A stretch of DNA of 64,000 nt from Vibrio tapetis subsp. tapetis (GCF_900233005.1 NZ_LT960612.1:1674001-1738000), one strand, 5' to 3'; shown: positions 55,234-62,529, numbered from the stretch's first letter. Numbers and translations: made by a program. Notes: a model not told the origin generated them from the sequence alone.

Positions 55234-55458
55234 TTAAGCGATTGATTCAATTTTAAGGTCTGATTGATCAGATTTAGGTTTTGATTCGCGGATGAAGCTC
55301 AAAATCCCTTGCAAAGACTCAATTTCACCATGCATGTGATCAATTAATTCAAATGAAAGTTCCTTGGGACATGCTCCAGTTCTTAAAAAAACAGATATGT
55401 TGGAAATGCCATTTAACTTACTTTCTGCGTCCGAGAACGTGTATCCTTTGATTGTCAT
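55234..55458 (-). CDS. Small phage protein, 74 residues, copy 1
   Basis: ATG at 55458 with ribosome site GGAG seven bases upstream (an in-frame TTG at 55464 would add two residues). Sequence begins MTIKGYTFSDAESKLNGISN and is acidic with a helical C-terminus ending in PKSDQSDLKIESIA. No membrane segment, so not a coat protein. Function unknown. Confidence 0.68.
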   Translation of the reverse strand: MTIKGYTFSDAESKLNGISNISVFLRTGACPKELSFELIDHMHGEIESLQGILSFIRESKPKSDQSDLKIESIA

Positions 55459-55486
55459 AGTCAACTCCAGTTTAGTTGGTTGTGAT

Positions 55487-55519
55487 AAAGCCCGTAGCTG
55501 CCTACCAGTTACGGGCTTT
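55487..55519. terminator. Stem-loop between small phage genes, copy 1
   Basis: AAAGCCCGTA pairs with TACGGGCTTT across 13 bases. The T-run is better on the forward strand (TTCTTCTT). It may block readthrough from both directions or stabilise RNA ends. Confidence 0.55.
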
Positions 55520-55524
55520 TCTTC

Positions 55525-55692
55525 TTAGTTTGAAGGAGAACCTTCTATAAGTTCGTATTCAGCCCCTTCGAGAAAATCCTCAATAGCGGACTTAACGTCC
55601 CATTCAGCTTTACAAGTATAAAACTCATCAAGCGTTGGAAAATACAATTCAATCATGCTTGGTGAATGTCTCTGGATGTAGACCTTAATCAT
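55525..55692 (-). CDS. Small phage protein, 55 residues, copy 1
   Basis: A frame too short for routine calling: ATG at 55690-55692 overlaps the stop of the gene-V-like gene (ATGA), so translation is coupled. Begins MIKVYIQRHSPSMIELYFPT; acidic, one cysteine, no membrane helix. It is perfectly retained in copy 2. Function unknown. Confidence 0.68.
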   Translation of the reverse strand: MIKVYIQRHSPSMIELYFPTLDEFYTCKAEWDVKSAIEDFLEGAEYELIEGSPSN

Positions 55693-55970
55693 AATTCGAG
55701 CTCCATTGGTGTGATGATTTTTCCGTATTTTTTCAATTCCACAGAACCGAAATTATTAACGACATAAGAAGAGCTATGAAAGGTATAAAATCCTGCTTCA
55801 TAAGGTGGTTGACCTTCTTCGAGTTGAACCTTAGTTAACGTTGGAAAGCGACCTTGCAGATACACATAAGCGTCTTGCTCATAAATAGTGCGTGGTGGCT
55901 TTCCCTCCTTCCCTGGCATTGTTCGAGATGTGGTTTTGACATCTTCTTTAAACACTTCAATTTTCAACAT
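55689..55970 (-). CDS. Gene V-like single-stranded-DNA-binding protein, copy 1
   Basis: 93 residues. The core EGQPPYEAGFYTFHSSSY followed by VNNFGSVELKK aligns closely with Ff phage gene V protein (EGQPAYAPGLYTVHLSSF, then FGSL). It would coat the single-stranded genome and switch replication from double- to single-stranded product. The start lies 9 bases after the replication initiator stop. This is the role RstB fills in CTX/RS1 elements. Confidence 0.85.
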   Translation of the reverse strand: MLKIEVFKEDVKTTSRTMPGKEGKPPRTIYEQDAYVYLQGRFPTLTKVQLEEGQPPYEAGFYTFHSSSYVVNNFGSVELKKYGKIITPMELEL

Positions 55971-55979
55971 TTTTAATTC

Positions 55980-57122
55980 CTATGCGTATGCTTTAAAAGG
56001 TAAAATATTAGTTTCTGCTACGACTGGCATTTTGTACCAAGACGGTATTTGTAGGGGGTTAATCTCAATGACTTCAGAGCGTTTAAGAGTCGGACACATA
56101 CGGCTAACATCGAACTTCTGACCAATATCAATACCAATAGCTTTCAGGCGGGCTTTGTGCTCGTAAAACTGACGAGGTTTCAATATTTGTCTCAAATCAG
56201 AACCATGCTGCCACATAGTAAAGTAGCTCATAGTTGTATTGGCTTTACGCAAGGTATCAACAGAACCTGAAGCTAACAGTTGGTGGGCAATAGATTGATG
56301 TTCATCATGTGATATTTGTATAGTCTTCATGGCGTTCTCAATGTCTTGTAAGTGGTGGTGAAAATCTTGTTCGGTTACGTTGCCGTAGAATTGTAAGTTG
56401 TGTCGTTTCAATAACATTTGTCTTAGACTGTGCTCTTCACGTACAACGCCGAATGATTCGCAATATTCAATTAATTTAGTGACATACTTTAAAACTTCTG
56501 GTGCAACTCCTTGTTTTGTTCTTTGGGTCTTTAATAAATTTCTTTGCAATTCAACCGCTTTCCTATACAGCTTATCCATAATCCAAGTGGAACCTTCTCC
56601 CCAATTGCACGTGTTTCCATCAGGGTAAAGCTTAGGCTTACGGCCTCGACCAATTTGCATAGAAGAAAGCCCACGGATAAACGATTGTTCCTTGCCCTTG
56701 CCTACAGCATGATTTCGAGTCCAGTCAATCAGTGTAATTTCAGCGCCATTACCTATCAAAGATGATGCTTGACCATCAGATGATTGACGATGAGAAAAGC
56801 GTGTGTTTTTAGTAAATGGTGGTAAGCCATAAAAGCCTAATACATGATTGTAAACAGCGACGCATTCATCAAGAGTTTGAAGCCCAAAAAGATTATCCAC
56901 ACGTTGCCAGCGCGAAGGATTCCCCTCTACTCGAACACGAGTACCATCACAACGAATCGTAAGCTTTGTACTAAAAGATCCTTCGAGAACCTTTTGATTT
57001 ACCGATGGCGGTAACTTCTCACCAGTTTCTAATTCGACCCTTTCAATAACATGACGACCCACGAGTGGTAAATTCCCCTCATGGTGATCTTGTTGCATGA
57101 AAAGCTGGTCAATAAAAAACAA
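55980..57122 (-). CDS. rstA: RstA-like phage replication initiator, copy 1
   Basis: 380 residues, a rolling-circle initiator of the phage replication II/X family. FIDQLFMQQD, SKLTIRC-like TKLTIRCDGTRVRVEGNPSR and GRGRKPKLYPDGNTCNWGEG match RstA of CTX-type phages by recall of the family. It starts at TTG 57122 with ribosome site AGGG; the next ATG (residue 9) would remove the conserved FIDQLF. The 121-base region to the divergent rstR holds the operators. It should nick the plus origin and allow single-strand production. Confidence 0.85.
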   Translation of the reverse strand: MFFIDQLFMQQDHHEGNLPLVGRHVIERVELETGEKLPPSVNQKVLEGSFSTKLTIRCDGTRVRVEGNPSRWQRVDNLFGLQTLDECVAVYNHVLGFYGLPPFTKNTRFSHRQSSDGQASSLIGNGAEITLIDWTRNHAVGKGKEQSFIRGLSSMQIGRGRKPKLYPDGNTCNWGEGSTWIMDKLYRKAVELQRNLLKTQRTKQGVAPEVLKYVTKLIEYCESFGVVREEHSLRQMLLKRHNLQFYGNVTEQDFHHHLQDIENAMKTIQISHDEHQSIAHQLLASGSVDTLRKANTTMSYFTMWQHGSDLRQILKPRQFYEHKARLKAIGIDIGQKFDVSRMCPTLKRSEVIEINPLQIPSWYKMPVVAETNILPFKAYA

Positions 57123-57243
57123 ACGAGAACCCTGTCAAGAATCAATACAGACATTTTTATGTATGTACATGGATATAAATGTATGGCTGAATAATATGAC
57201 ATATAAAAGTAGGTGTAAACTTAAATTTAAGTAAGGTTTTTAG
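57123..57243. promoter_or_regulatory. rstA-rstR divergent promoter/operator region, copy 1
   Basis: 121 bases between the divergent genes. It holds a TTGACA-like hexamer on the reverse strand near the rstA start and a dyad around ATGTACAT. In CTX phages RstR binds this position; here it is inferred from geometry. Confidence 0.5.
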
Positions 57244-57759
57244 ATGGATTATGTAAATATGAGTATTGGTAGCGTTCTTAAAGACAGACGAATCGAACTA
57301 AATGTCAAACAAGAAGATATTGCGGAACAGATGAAAGTAACGGTACAAACCGTAAGTAAATGGGAAAGAGATATTACTGAGCCCAAAGCGAACCAAGTTT
57401 CAAAGTTAAGCCAAATTCTTAAAATTTCAGAGAAAGAAATTTGCCAAGGTACAATCGATAAATCTGATATTAACGACCAAGAATTCATAAGAAGAGTTGG
57501 TGTGTTAATGAAGCATGTACCCCATATAGAAATGCTATACGGAATGCATGAATACATACCAGATCAAGAAGGATTCTTAAACATGCTTGCAGAGGCTTCT
57601 GAATTTCCATATGAACTCTTTGAACAAGGAAGAATTGAAAGCTCAAAAGAACAACTTGAATGGGCTGAAAACGGGCAAATACAATTTAAAGACGAAAATA
57701 CAAAGACACTTTTTATCGAACACCATAAGCGGATAGTAGAAGGGAAAAAAATCAAGTAG
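57244..57759 (+). CDS. rstR: RstR-like phage repressor, copy 1
   Basis: 171 residues. An XRE-type helix-turn-helix occupies residues 8-62 (LKDRRIELNVKQEDIAEQMK, VQTVSKWERDITEPKANQ). The C-terminal 100 residues are acidic and unrecognised, making it longer than CTX RstR proteins (about 110). It is divergent from rstA, the standard lysogeny switch position. Ribosome site TAAGG precedes the ATG; an ATG at 57259 is an alternative. Identical in copy 2, so both copies should be cross-immune. Confidence 0.85.
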   Translation: MDYVNMSIGSVLKDRRIELNVKQEDIAEQMKVTVQTVSKWERDITEPKANQVSKLSQILKISEKEICQGTIDKSDINDQEFIRRVGVLMKHVPHIEMLYGMHEYIPDQEGFLNMLAEASEFPYELFEQGRIESSKEQLEWAENGQIQFKDENTKTLFIEHHKRIVEGKKIK

Positions 57760-57776
57760 TGCGGAATTCCGCAGTT

Positions 57777-57803
57777 AGTTGGGGTGTAACAGTAACCCCA
57801 ACT
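57777..57803. repeat. Strong hairpin after rstR, copy 1
   Basis: AGTTGGGGT and ACCCCAACT with a 9-base loop, preceded by the 12-base palindrome GCGGAATTCCGC at 57761. No T-run, so it may be part of an origin or packaging structure rather than a terminator. Confidence 0.55.
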
Positions 57804-57843
57804 TGTTCTGATAACATTTCGATTACAAGTGACAATTTTGAAG

Positions 57844-57866
57844 ATGGCCTTTTGAGGCCATTTTTA
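57844..57866 (+). terminator. rstR terminator, copy 1
   Basis: ATGGCCT, loop TTTG, AGGCCAT, five T. Confidence 0.75.
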
Positions 57867-57867
57867 A

Positions 57868-58249
57868 TGGCCTCTCCTATTTCCTTCTCACCCTCCTTGC
57901 TCAGTTTTCGCCGTCGTTGTTCGTCGTCAGTCGTCGAGTCTTGATAACTGATAGATATAAGGGTTGCAGTTGCAAAACGCCCCTTTGGTGCTGTGATGCT
58001 CTGCAAGGGTGGTTCTAGCAAGAAGGAAAGGAAGTTTGTCGGGGTGTCATAGATTGGGGGCGCTTCGCGCGTATCGGGCAGCTTGGCCGAAGTGACCACG
58101 TCAGCGTGGGTGTTGTGCCCTTATCCCTACGGGAAAGGCAATATTAAAAAATGGCATTTAAATGGTGTGAATAAGAATTAGCTTAGTAAAGTTTAAATCA
58201 AGTCGACGATAACAACTAGGTTATCCACAGCCGTTGCTTTCTATCGTAC
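57868..58249. repeat. Noncoding region with a repeat family, copy 1
   Basis: GC-rich stretch with the recurring pieces GCTCAGTTTTCGCCGTCGTT (from 57899) and GGAAAGGAAGTTTGTCG (near 58024). Related pieces recur in copy 2 at 61790 and 61961 and again near 62140 and 62205. A reverse-strand open frame spans 57752-58099 but is frameshifted in copy 2, so it is treated as noncoding. Confidence 0.55.
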
Positions 58250-58277
58250 TTGGCGATAATAAATTTACAGGTATAAT
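58250..58277 (+). promoter_or_regulatory. Sigma-70-like promoter of the peptide module, copy 1
   Basis: TTGGCG (58250-58255) and TATAAT (58272-58277), 16 bases apart; transcription would start at about 58285. Confidence 0.6.
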
Positions 58278-58308
58278 AGTTAGGTCTACTATCAAGTAGA
58301 TACAAAAA

Positions 58309-58348
58309 AGCCCTAAGCGTTGGGCTTAGGGCTCCTAAATACAGGAGG
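58309..58348 (+). promoter_or_regulatory. 5' stem and ribosome-site-sequestering hairpin
   Basis: A ten-pair stem AGCCCTAAGC / GCTTAGGGCT (58309-58333) lies near the predicted RNA 5' end. Alternatively CTCCT (58332-58336) pairs with AGGAG (58343-58347), hiding the ribosome site AGGAGG. The two pairings overlap, so they could switch. Such layouts occur in type I toxin mRNAs. Confidence 0.55.
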
Positions 58349-58352
58349 CCTT

Positions 58353-58442
58353 ATCGAAGACCTAACCAATCTGCTATTAGCAGTAGCTACCGTTATTGGT
58401 ACAGTAACAGCACTAGTCAAAGTTCTCAAAAGCAAAGACTAG
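58353..58442 (+). CDS. Possible 29-residue hydrophobic peptide, no standard start codon
   Basis: Reads IEDLTNLLLAVATVIGTVTA followed by LVKVLKSKD and TAG. One hydrophobic helix and a basic end, as in small membrane toxins. The perfect ribosome site AGGAGG ends 4 bases before the first codon, but that codon is ATC; no ATG, GTG or TTG is available. Translation is therefore uncertain; the start may have decayed. A terminator follows. Absent from copy 2. Confidence 0.4.
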   Translation: MEDLTNLLLAVATVIGTVTALVKVLKSKD

Positions 58443-58447
58443 ATATC

Positions 58448-58483
58448 AAAGTCCGATTGAGTTGCCGCTCTTTCGGACTTTTA
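58448..58483 (+). terminator. Terminator of the peptide module
   Basis: AAGTCCGA pairs with TCGGACTT, then TTATTTATT. Bases 58484-58623 show nothing recognised. Confidence 0.7.
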
Positions 58484-58623
58484 TTTATTAGAATGCAATG
58501 TTGCCCTCTAATAATTCACAATGTTATTTTATGCACACACTACAAGAAACGCCAGAACTTTCTAGTACCTCATAGTATTGGGGCAATTATTTGTATATTG
58601 GTGCAGTTAAAAAACTAGCTTAG

Positions 58624-58734
58624 CTGACGCATTACAGGATTTATATTAAAAGAGCCTAACGGCTGCGGCCAGTGCTGGCGCAATGGTACTGCCCGCCACG
58701 CTTTCAACATAAATCTGACCACATAATGCGCACT
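58624..58734. other. Folded attP region, copy 1 / copy 1-copy 2 junction
   Basis: Two dif-like sites face each other. Site 1: CTGACGCATTA, CAGGAT, TTATATTAAAA (58624-58651). Site 2, reverse strand: AGTGCGCATTA (58734-58724), an 11-base centre, TTATGTTGAAA (58712-58702). The single strand could pair them into a dif-like hairpin, as in CTX phage. Confidence 0.75.
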
Positions 58735-58755
58735 AAGGTGTTGGTTGTTTTATGG

Positions 58756-58968
58756 CTAAAATCGAACTGTAACCTGCTTAAATCCTATCTTCTGTGCGTT
58801 TTCTACCGCAGCATCAATACTTTTAAAATTCCTATCACCGCCTCGCTGAGCCTGTAAAACGTGTATGTCACATAACAATAAATAGCTTTCACTCATTGGG
58901 GCTTTGATGACGGTTACTTTTTTCAAGTTTCCGTTATCAAACAATAACTTCAAATCTTTAATTTGCAT
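58756..58968 (-). CDS. Small phage protein, 70 residues, copy 2
   Basis: Identical to the copy 1 protein except one residue: lysine in LLLCDKHVLQ is isoleucine here. Confidence 0.65.
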   Translation of the reverse strand: MQIKDLKLLFDNGNLKKVTVIKAPMSESYLLLCDIHVLQAQRGGDRNFKSIDAAVENAQKIGFKQVTVRF

Positions 58969-58999
58969 AATCAAATCTCTATTTTGATTGGTTGAAATT

Positions 59000-59029
59000 A
59001 AAAAAAATGCTCGATAAAAATACCGAGCA
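59000..59029 (-). terminator. Intra-element terminator, copy 2
   Basis: Same stem and T-run as in copy 1. Confidence 0.8.
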
Positions 59030-59041
59030 ATAAAATGATAC

Positions 59042-59266
59042 TTAAGCGATTGATTCAATTTTAAGGTCTGATTGATCAGATTTAGGTTTTGATTCGCGGA
59101 TGAAGCTCAAAATCCCTTGCAAAGACTCAATTTCACCATGCATGTGATCAATTAATTCAAATGAAAGTTCCTTGGGACATGCTCCAGTTCTTAAAAAAAC
59201 AGATATGTTGGAAATGCCATTTAACTTACTTTCTGCGTCCGAGAACGTGTATCCTTTGATTGTCAT
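59042..59266 (-). CDS. Small phage protein, 74 residues, copy 2
   Basis: Identical to the copy 1 protein, with the same GGAG ribosome site. Confidence 0.68.
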   Translation of the reverse strand: MTIKGYTFSDAESKLNGISNISVFLRTGACPKELSFELIDHMHGEIESLQGILSFIRESKPKSDQSDLKIESIA

Positions 59267-59294
59267 AGTCAACTCCAGTTTAGTTGGTTGTGAT

Positions 59295-59327
59295 AAAGCC
59301 CGTAGCTGCCTACCAGTTACGGGCTTT
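59295..59327. terminator. Stem-loop between small phage genes, copy 2
   Basis: Same ten-pair stem as at 55487. Confidence 0.55.
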
Positions 59328-59332
59328 TCTTC

Positions 59333-59500
59333 TTAGTTTGAAGGAGAACCTTCTATAAGTTCGTATTCAGCCCCTTCGAGAAAATCCTCAATAGCGGACT
59401 TAACGTCCCATTCAGCTTTACAAGTATAAAACTCATCAAGCGTTGGAAAATACAATTCAATCATGCTTGGTGAATGTCTCTGGATGTAGACCTTAATCAT
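59333..59500 (-). CDS. Small phage protein, 55 residues, copy 2
   Basis: Identical to the copy 1 protein; ATGA overlap with the gene-V-like gene retained. Confidence 0.68.
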   Translation of the reverse strand: MIKVYIQRHSPSMIELYFPTLDEFYTCKAEWDVKSAIEDFLEGAEYELIEGSPSN

Positions 59501-59778
59501 AATTCGAGCTCCATTGGTGTGATGATTTTTCCGTATTTTTTCAATTCCACAGAACCGAAATTATTAACGACATAAGAAGAGCTATGAAAGGTATAAAATC
59601 CTGCTTCATAAGGTGGTTGACCTTCTTCGAGTTGAACCTTAGTTAACGTTGGAAAGCGACCTTGCAGATACACATAAGCGTCTTGCTCATAAATAGTGCG
59701 TGGTGGCTTTCCCTCCTTCCCTGGCATTGTTCGAGATGTGGTTTTGACATCTTCTTTAAACACTTCAATTTTCAACAT
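59497..59778 (-). CDS. Gene V-like single-stranded-DNA-binding protein, copy 2
   Basis: Identical in protein sequence to the 93-residue copy 1 product. Confidence 0.85.
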   Translation of the reverse strand: MLKIEVFKEDVKTTSRTMPGKEGKPPRTIYEQDAYVYLQGRFPTLTKVQLEEGQPPYEAGFYTFHSSSYVVNNFGSVELKKYGKIITPMELEL

Positions 59779-59787
59779 TTTTAATTC

Positions 59788-60930
59788 CTATGCGTATGCT
59801 TTAAAAGGTAAAATATTAGTTTCTGCTACGACTGGCATTTTGTACCAAGACGGTATTTGTAGGGGGTTAATCTCAATGACTTCAGAGCGTTTAAGAGTCG
59901 GACACATACGGCTAACATCGAACTTCTGACCAATATCAATACCAATAGCTTTCAGGCGGGCTTTGTGCTCGTAAAACTGACGAGGTTTCAATATTTGTCT
60001 CAAATCAGAACCATGCTGCCACATAGTAAAGTAGCTCATAGTTGTATTGGCTTTACGCAAGGTATCAACAGAACCTGAAGCTAACAGTTGGTGGGCAATA
60101 GATTGATGTTCATCATGTGATATTTGTATAGTCTTCATGGCGTTCTCAATGTCTTGTAAGTGGTGGTGAAAATCTTGTTCGGTTACGTTGCCGTAGAATT
60201 GTAAGTTGTGTCGTTTCAATAACATTTGTCTTAGACTGTGCTCTTCACGTACAACGCCGAATGATTCGCAATATTCAATTAATTTAGTGACATACTTTAA
60301 AACTTCTGGTGCAACTCCTTGTTTTGTTCTTTGGGTCTTTAATAAATTTCTTTGCAATTCAACCGCTTTCCTATACAGCTTATCCATAATCCAAGTGGAA
60401 CCTTCTCCCCAATTGCACGTGTTTCCATCAGGGTAAAGCTTAGGCTTACGGCCTCGACCAATTTGCATAGAAGAAAGCCCACGGATAAACGATTGTTCCT
60501 TGCCCTTGCCTACAGCATGATTTCGAGTCCAGTCAATCAGTGTAATTTCAGCGCCATTACCTATCAAAGATGATGCTTGACCATCAGATGATTGACGATG
60601 AGAAAAGCGTGTGTTTTTAGTAAATGGTGGTAAGCCATAAAAGCCTAATACATGATTGTAAACAGCGACGCATTCATCAAGAGTTTGAAGCCCAAAAAGA
60701 TTATCCACACGTTGCCAGCGCGAAGGATTCCCCTCTACTCGAACACGAGTACCATCACAACGAATCGTAAGCTTTGTACTAAAAGATCCTTCGAGAACCT
60801 TTTGATTTACCGATGGCGGTAACTTCTCACCAGTTTCTAATTCGACCCTTTCAATAACATGACGCCCCACGAGTGGTAAATTCCCCTCATGGTGATCTTG
60901 TTGCATGAAAAGCTGGTCAATAAAAAACAA
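59788..60930 (-). CDS. rstA: RstA-like phage replication initiator, copy 2
   Basis: 380 residues, identical in protein sequence to copy 1; one silent change seen at about 60864 (GGT to GGG in VGRH). Confidence 0.85.
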   Translation of the reverse strand: MFFIDQLFMQQDHHEGNLPLVGRHVIERVELETGEKLPPSVNQKVLEGSFSTKLTIRCDGTRVRVEGNPSRWQRVDNLFGLQTLDECVAVYNHVLGFYGLPPFTKNTRFSHRQSSDGQASSLIGNGAEITLIDWTRNHAVGKGKEQSFIRGLSSMQIGRGRKPKLYPDGNTCNWGEGSTWIMDKLYRKAVELQRNLLKTQRTKQGVAPEVLKYVTKLIEYCESFGVVREEHSLRQMLLKRHNLQFYGNVTEQDFHHHLQDIENAMKTIQISHDEHQSIAHQLLASGSVDTLRKANTTMSYFTMWQHGSDLRQILKPRQFYEHKARLKAIGIDIGQKFDVSRMCPTLKRSEVIEINPLQIPSWYKMPVVAETNILPFKAYA

Positions 60931-61051
60931 ACGAGAACCCTGTCAAGAATCAATACAGACATTTTTATGTATGTACATGGATATAAATGTATGGCTGAAT
61001 AATATGACATATAAAAGTAGGTGTAAACTTAAATTTAAGTAAGGTTTTTAG
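60931..61051. promoter_or_regulatory. rstA-rstR divergent promoter/operator region, copy 2
   Basis: Same 121-base layout as in copy 1. Confidence 0.5.
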
Positions 61052-61567
61052 ATGGATTATGTAAATATGAGTATTGGTAGCGTTCTTAAAGACAGACGAA
61101 TCGAACTAAATGTCAAACAAGAAGATATTGCGGAACAGATGAAAGTAACGGTACAAACCGTAAGTAAATGGGAAAGAGATATTACTGAGCCCAAAGCGAA
61201 CCAAGTTTCAAAGTTAAGCCAAATTCTTAAAATTTCAGAGAAAGAAATTTGCCAAGGTACAATCGATAAATCTGATATTAACGACCAAGAATTCATAAGA
61301 AGAGTTGGTGTGTTAATGAAGCATGTACCCCATATAGAAATGCTATACGGAATGCATGAATACATACCAGATCAAGAAGGATTCTTAAACATGCTTGCAG
61401 AGGCTTCTGAATTTCCATATGAACTCTTTGAACAAGGAAGAATTGAAAGCTCAAAAGAACAACTTGAATGGGCTGAAAACGGGCAAATACAATTTAAAGA
61501 CGAAAATACAAAGACACTTTTTATCGAACACCATAAGCGGATAGTAGAAGGGAAAAAAATCAAGTAG
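61052..61567 (+). CDS. rstR: RstR-like phage repressor, copy 2
   Basis: 171 residues, identical to copy 1. Confidence 0.85.
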   Translation: MDYVNMSIGSVLKDRRIELNVKQEDIAEQMKVTVQTVSKWERDITEPKANQVSKLSQILKISEKEICQGTIDKSDINDQEFIRRVGVLMKHVPHIEMLYGMHEYIPDQEGFLNMLAEASEFPYELFEQGRIESSKEQLEWAENGQIQFKDENTKTLFIEHHKRIVEGKKIK

Positions 61568-61584
61568 TGCGGAATTCCGCAGTT

Positions 61585-61611
61585 AGTTGGGGTGTAACAG
61601 TAACCCCAACT
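61585..61611. repeat. Strong hairpin after rstR, copy 2
   Basis: Same 9-base arms as at 57777. Confidence 0.55.
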
Positions 61612-61651
61612 TGTTCTGATAACATTTCGATTACAAGTGACAATTTTGAAG

Positions 61652-61674
61652 ATGGCCTTTTGAGGCCATTTTTA
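61652..61674 (+). terminator. rstR terminator, copy 2
   Basis: Same stem as in copy 1; the 86-base insertion begins 5 bases after it. Confidence 0.75.
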
Positions 61675-61678
61675 ATGG

Positions 61679-61764
61679 AAAAAATAGTATCGATAGAAAA
61701 GTAAACGCCATTTAATTTGGAGCCCTTCCCCGTCGAAACGGGGCCCCTTCCCAAATGTAAATGG
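61679..61764. mobile_element. 86-base hairpin insertion flanked by AATGG repeats
   Basis: Absent from copy 1 at the matching point. The pentamer AATGG occurs before (61674-61678) and at the end (61760-61764). The inner part is a long imperfect dyad: GCCATTTAATTTGG (61707-61720) against CCAAATGTAAATGGC (61751-61765), with an inner CCCCG / CGGGG stem. It resembles a miniature inverted-repeat element. Confidence 0.5.
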
Positions 61765-61810
61765 CCTCTCCTATTTCCTTCTCACCCTCCTTGCTCAGTT
61801 TTCGCCGTCG

Positions 61811-61860
61811 TTGTTCGTCGTTGTTCGTCGTTGTTCGTCGTTGTTCGTCGTTGTTCGTCG
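61811..61860 (+). repeat. 10-base tandem repeat, five units
   Basis: TTGTTCGTCG repeated five times without change. Copy 1 has one unit at the same place (57912-57921), so this is a recent expansion. Confidence 0.85.
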
Positions 61861-62235
61861 TCAGTCGTCGAGTCTTGATAACTGATAGATATAAGGGTTG
61901 CAGTTGCAAAACGCCCTTTGGTGCTGTGATGCTCTGCAAGGGTGGTTCTAGCAAGAAAGAAAGGAAGTTTATCGCGGTGTCATAGATTGGGAGCGCTTCG
62001 CGCGTATCGGGCTGTTTGGCCGGAGCGACCATATCAACGTGGAGTTGTGCCCTTATCCCTGCGGGAAAATGCGAAATCCGCACAAGAGTACACTATTAAA
62101 GATAGTGTACTCTCCTTCTCCTCCTCGACCTCCTTGCTCAGTCTTCGCCGTCGTTTCTCGTCGTCATGCGTCGAGTTAAATAGGGGCAAAAGCGCTTGAC
62201 CGGAAGGAAAGGAAGTTTATCGCGATGTCACACGA
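61861..62235. repeat. Noncoding region with duplicated repeat family, copy 2
   Basis: Holds a version of the copy 1 noncoding stretch (to about 62070) and then a second, shorter diverged version (62114-62232). A 16-base hairpin-like stretch lies between (TACACTATT near 62088 against AGATAGTGTACT). No supported gene. Confidence 0.5.
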
Positions 62236-62237
62236 AA

Positions 62238-62264
62238 ACAAAAAAGTCCGGAAAAACCGGACTT
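62238..62264 (-). terminator. Terminator of the copy 2 cargo gene
   Basis: On the reverse strand AAGTCCGG, loop TTTTT, CCGGACTT, then a T-run. Confidence 0.85.
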
Positions 62265-62301
62265 AGTTACATGTCATTATTGGGATAACGACAAGAGAAC
62301 C

Positions 62302-62529
62302 TTATAACACATCAGCCAAATCCGCAGGAAGTGGCTCTAAATGTAATATCCCAGTATTATTCATACCCCTAGCCTCCATATTTTCTCGCATATTCGTCAA
62401 AACTACTTTTTCAATATGTCGTTCGTTGCCTTCAAAAAGCAGAATGCTATTAGGTTCTGGAATTACAGACAAAAAAACATGTGACCAATCTTCGCTGCCT
62501 TCACCTGATAAAACAATAAATGTATACAT
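62302..62529 (-). CDS. Copy 2 cargo protein, 75 residues, unknown
   Basis: ATG at 62529 with ribosome site AGAGGTC; a TTG or upstream start at 62577 would add 16 residues. The protein begins MYTFIVLSGEGSEDWSHVFL and is acidic, with no membrane helix or cysteine. Complete gene unit with its own terminator. It replaces the peptide module of copy 1 in the same position beside attP. Not recognised; could be a regulator, antirepressor-like protein or anti-phage factor, with no evidence for any of these. Confidence 0.65.
   Translation of the reverse strand: MYTFIVLSGEGSEDWSHVFLSVIPEPNSILLFEGNERHIEKVVLTNMRENMEARGMNNTGILHLEPLPADLADVL

Larger units (their letters stand above)
54916..58723 (-). mobile_element. 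Satellite filamentous phage-like element, copy 1
   Basis: 3808 bases between the repeats TAATGCGCACT at 54916 and 58724. Order on the reverse strand: replication initiator, gene-V-like protein, 55-, 74- and 70-residue proteins; the repressor is divergent. The rest (57760-58723) is noncoding hairpins, a small peptide module and attP. There is no major or minor coat, adsorption or Zot-like protein. Confidence 0.88.

Noticed and set aside
54948..55250. 100-residue version of the last phage gene
   Set aside because: The extra N-terminal 30 residues would be translated across the preceding terminator; ATG at 55160 is better.
57752..58099. 115-residue reverse-strand open frame in copy 1, after rstR
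   Set aside because: A one-base difference in a C-run (about 57981 versus 61910) shifts the frame in copy 2, it overlaps the rstR end and terminators, and its composition follows repeats. Treated as noncoding.
61811..61860. Tandem repeat as a CRISPR array
   Set aside because: Units are contiguous 10-base copies without spacers and no cas gene is nearby.
61712..62083. 123-residue reverse-strand open frame in copy 2
   Set aside because: It is extended by the 10-base repeat and crosses the hairpin insertion; not conserved with copy 1.
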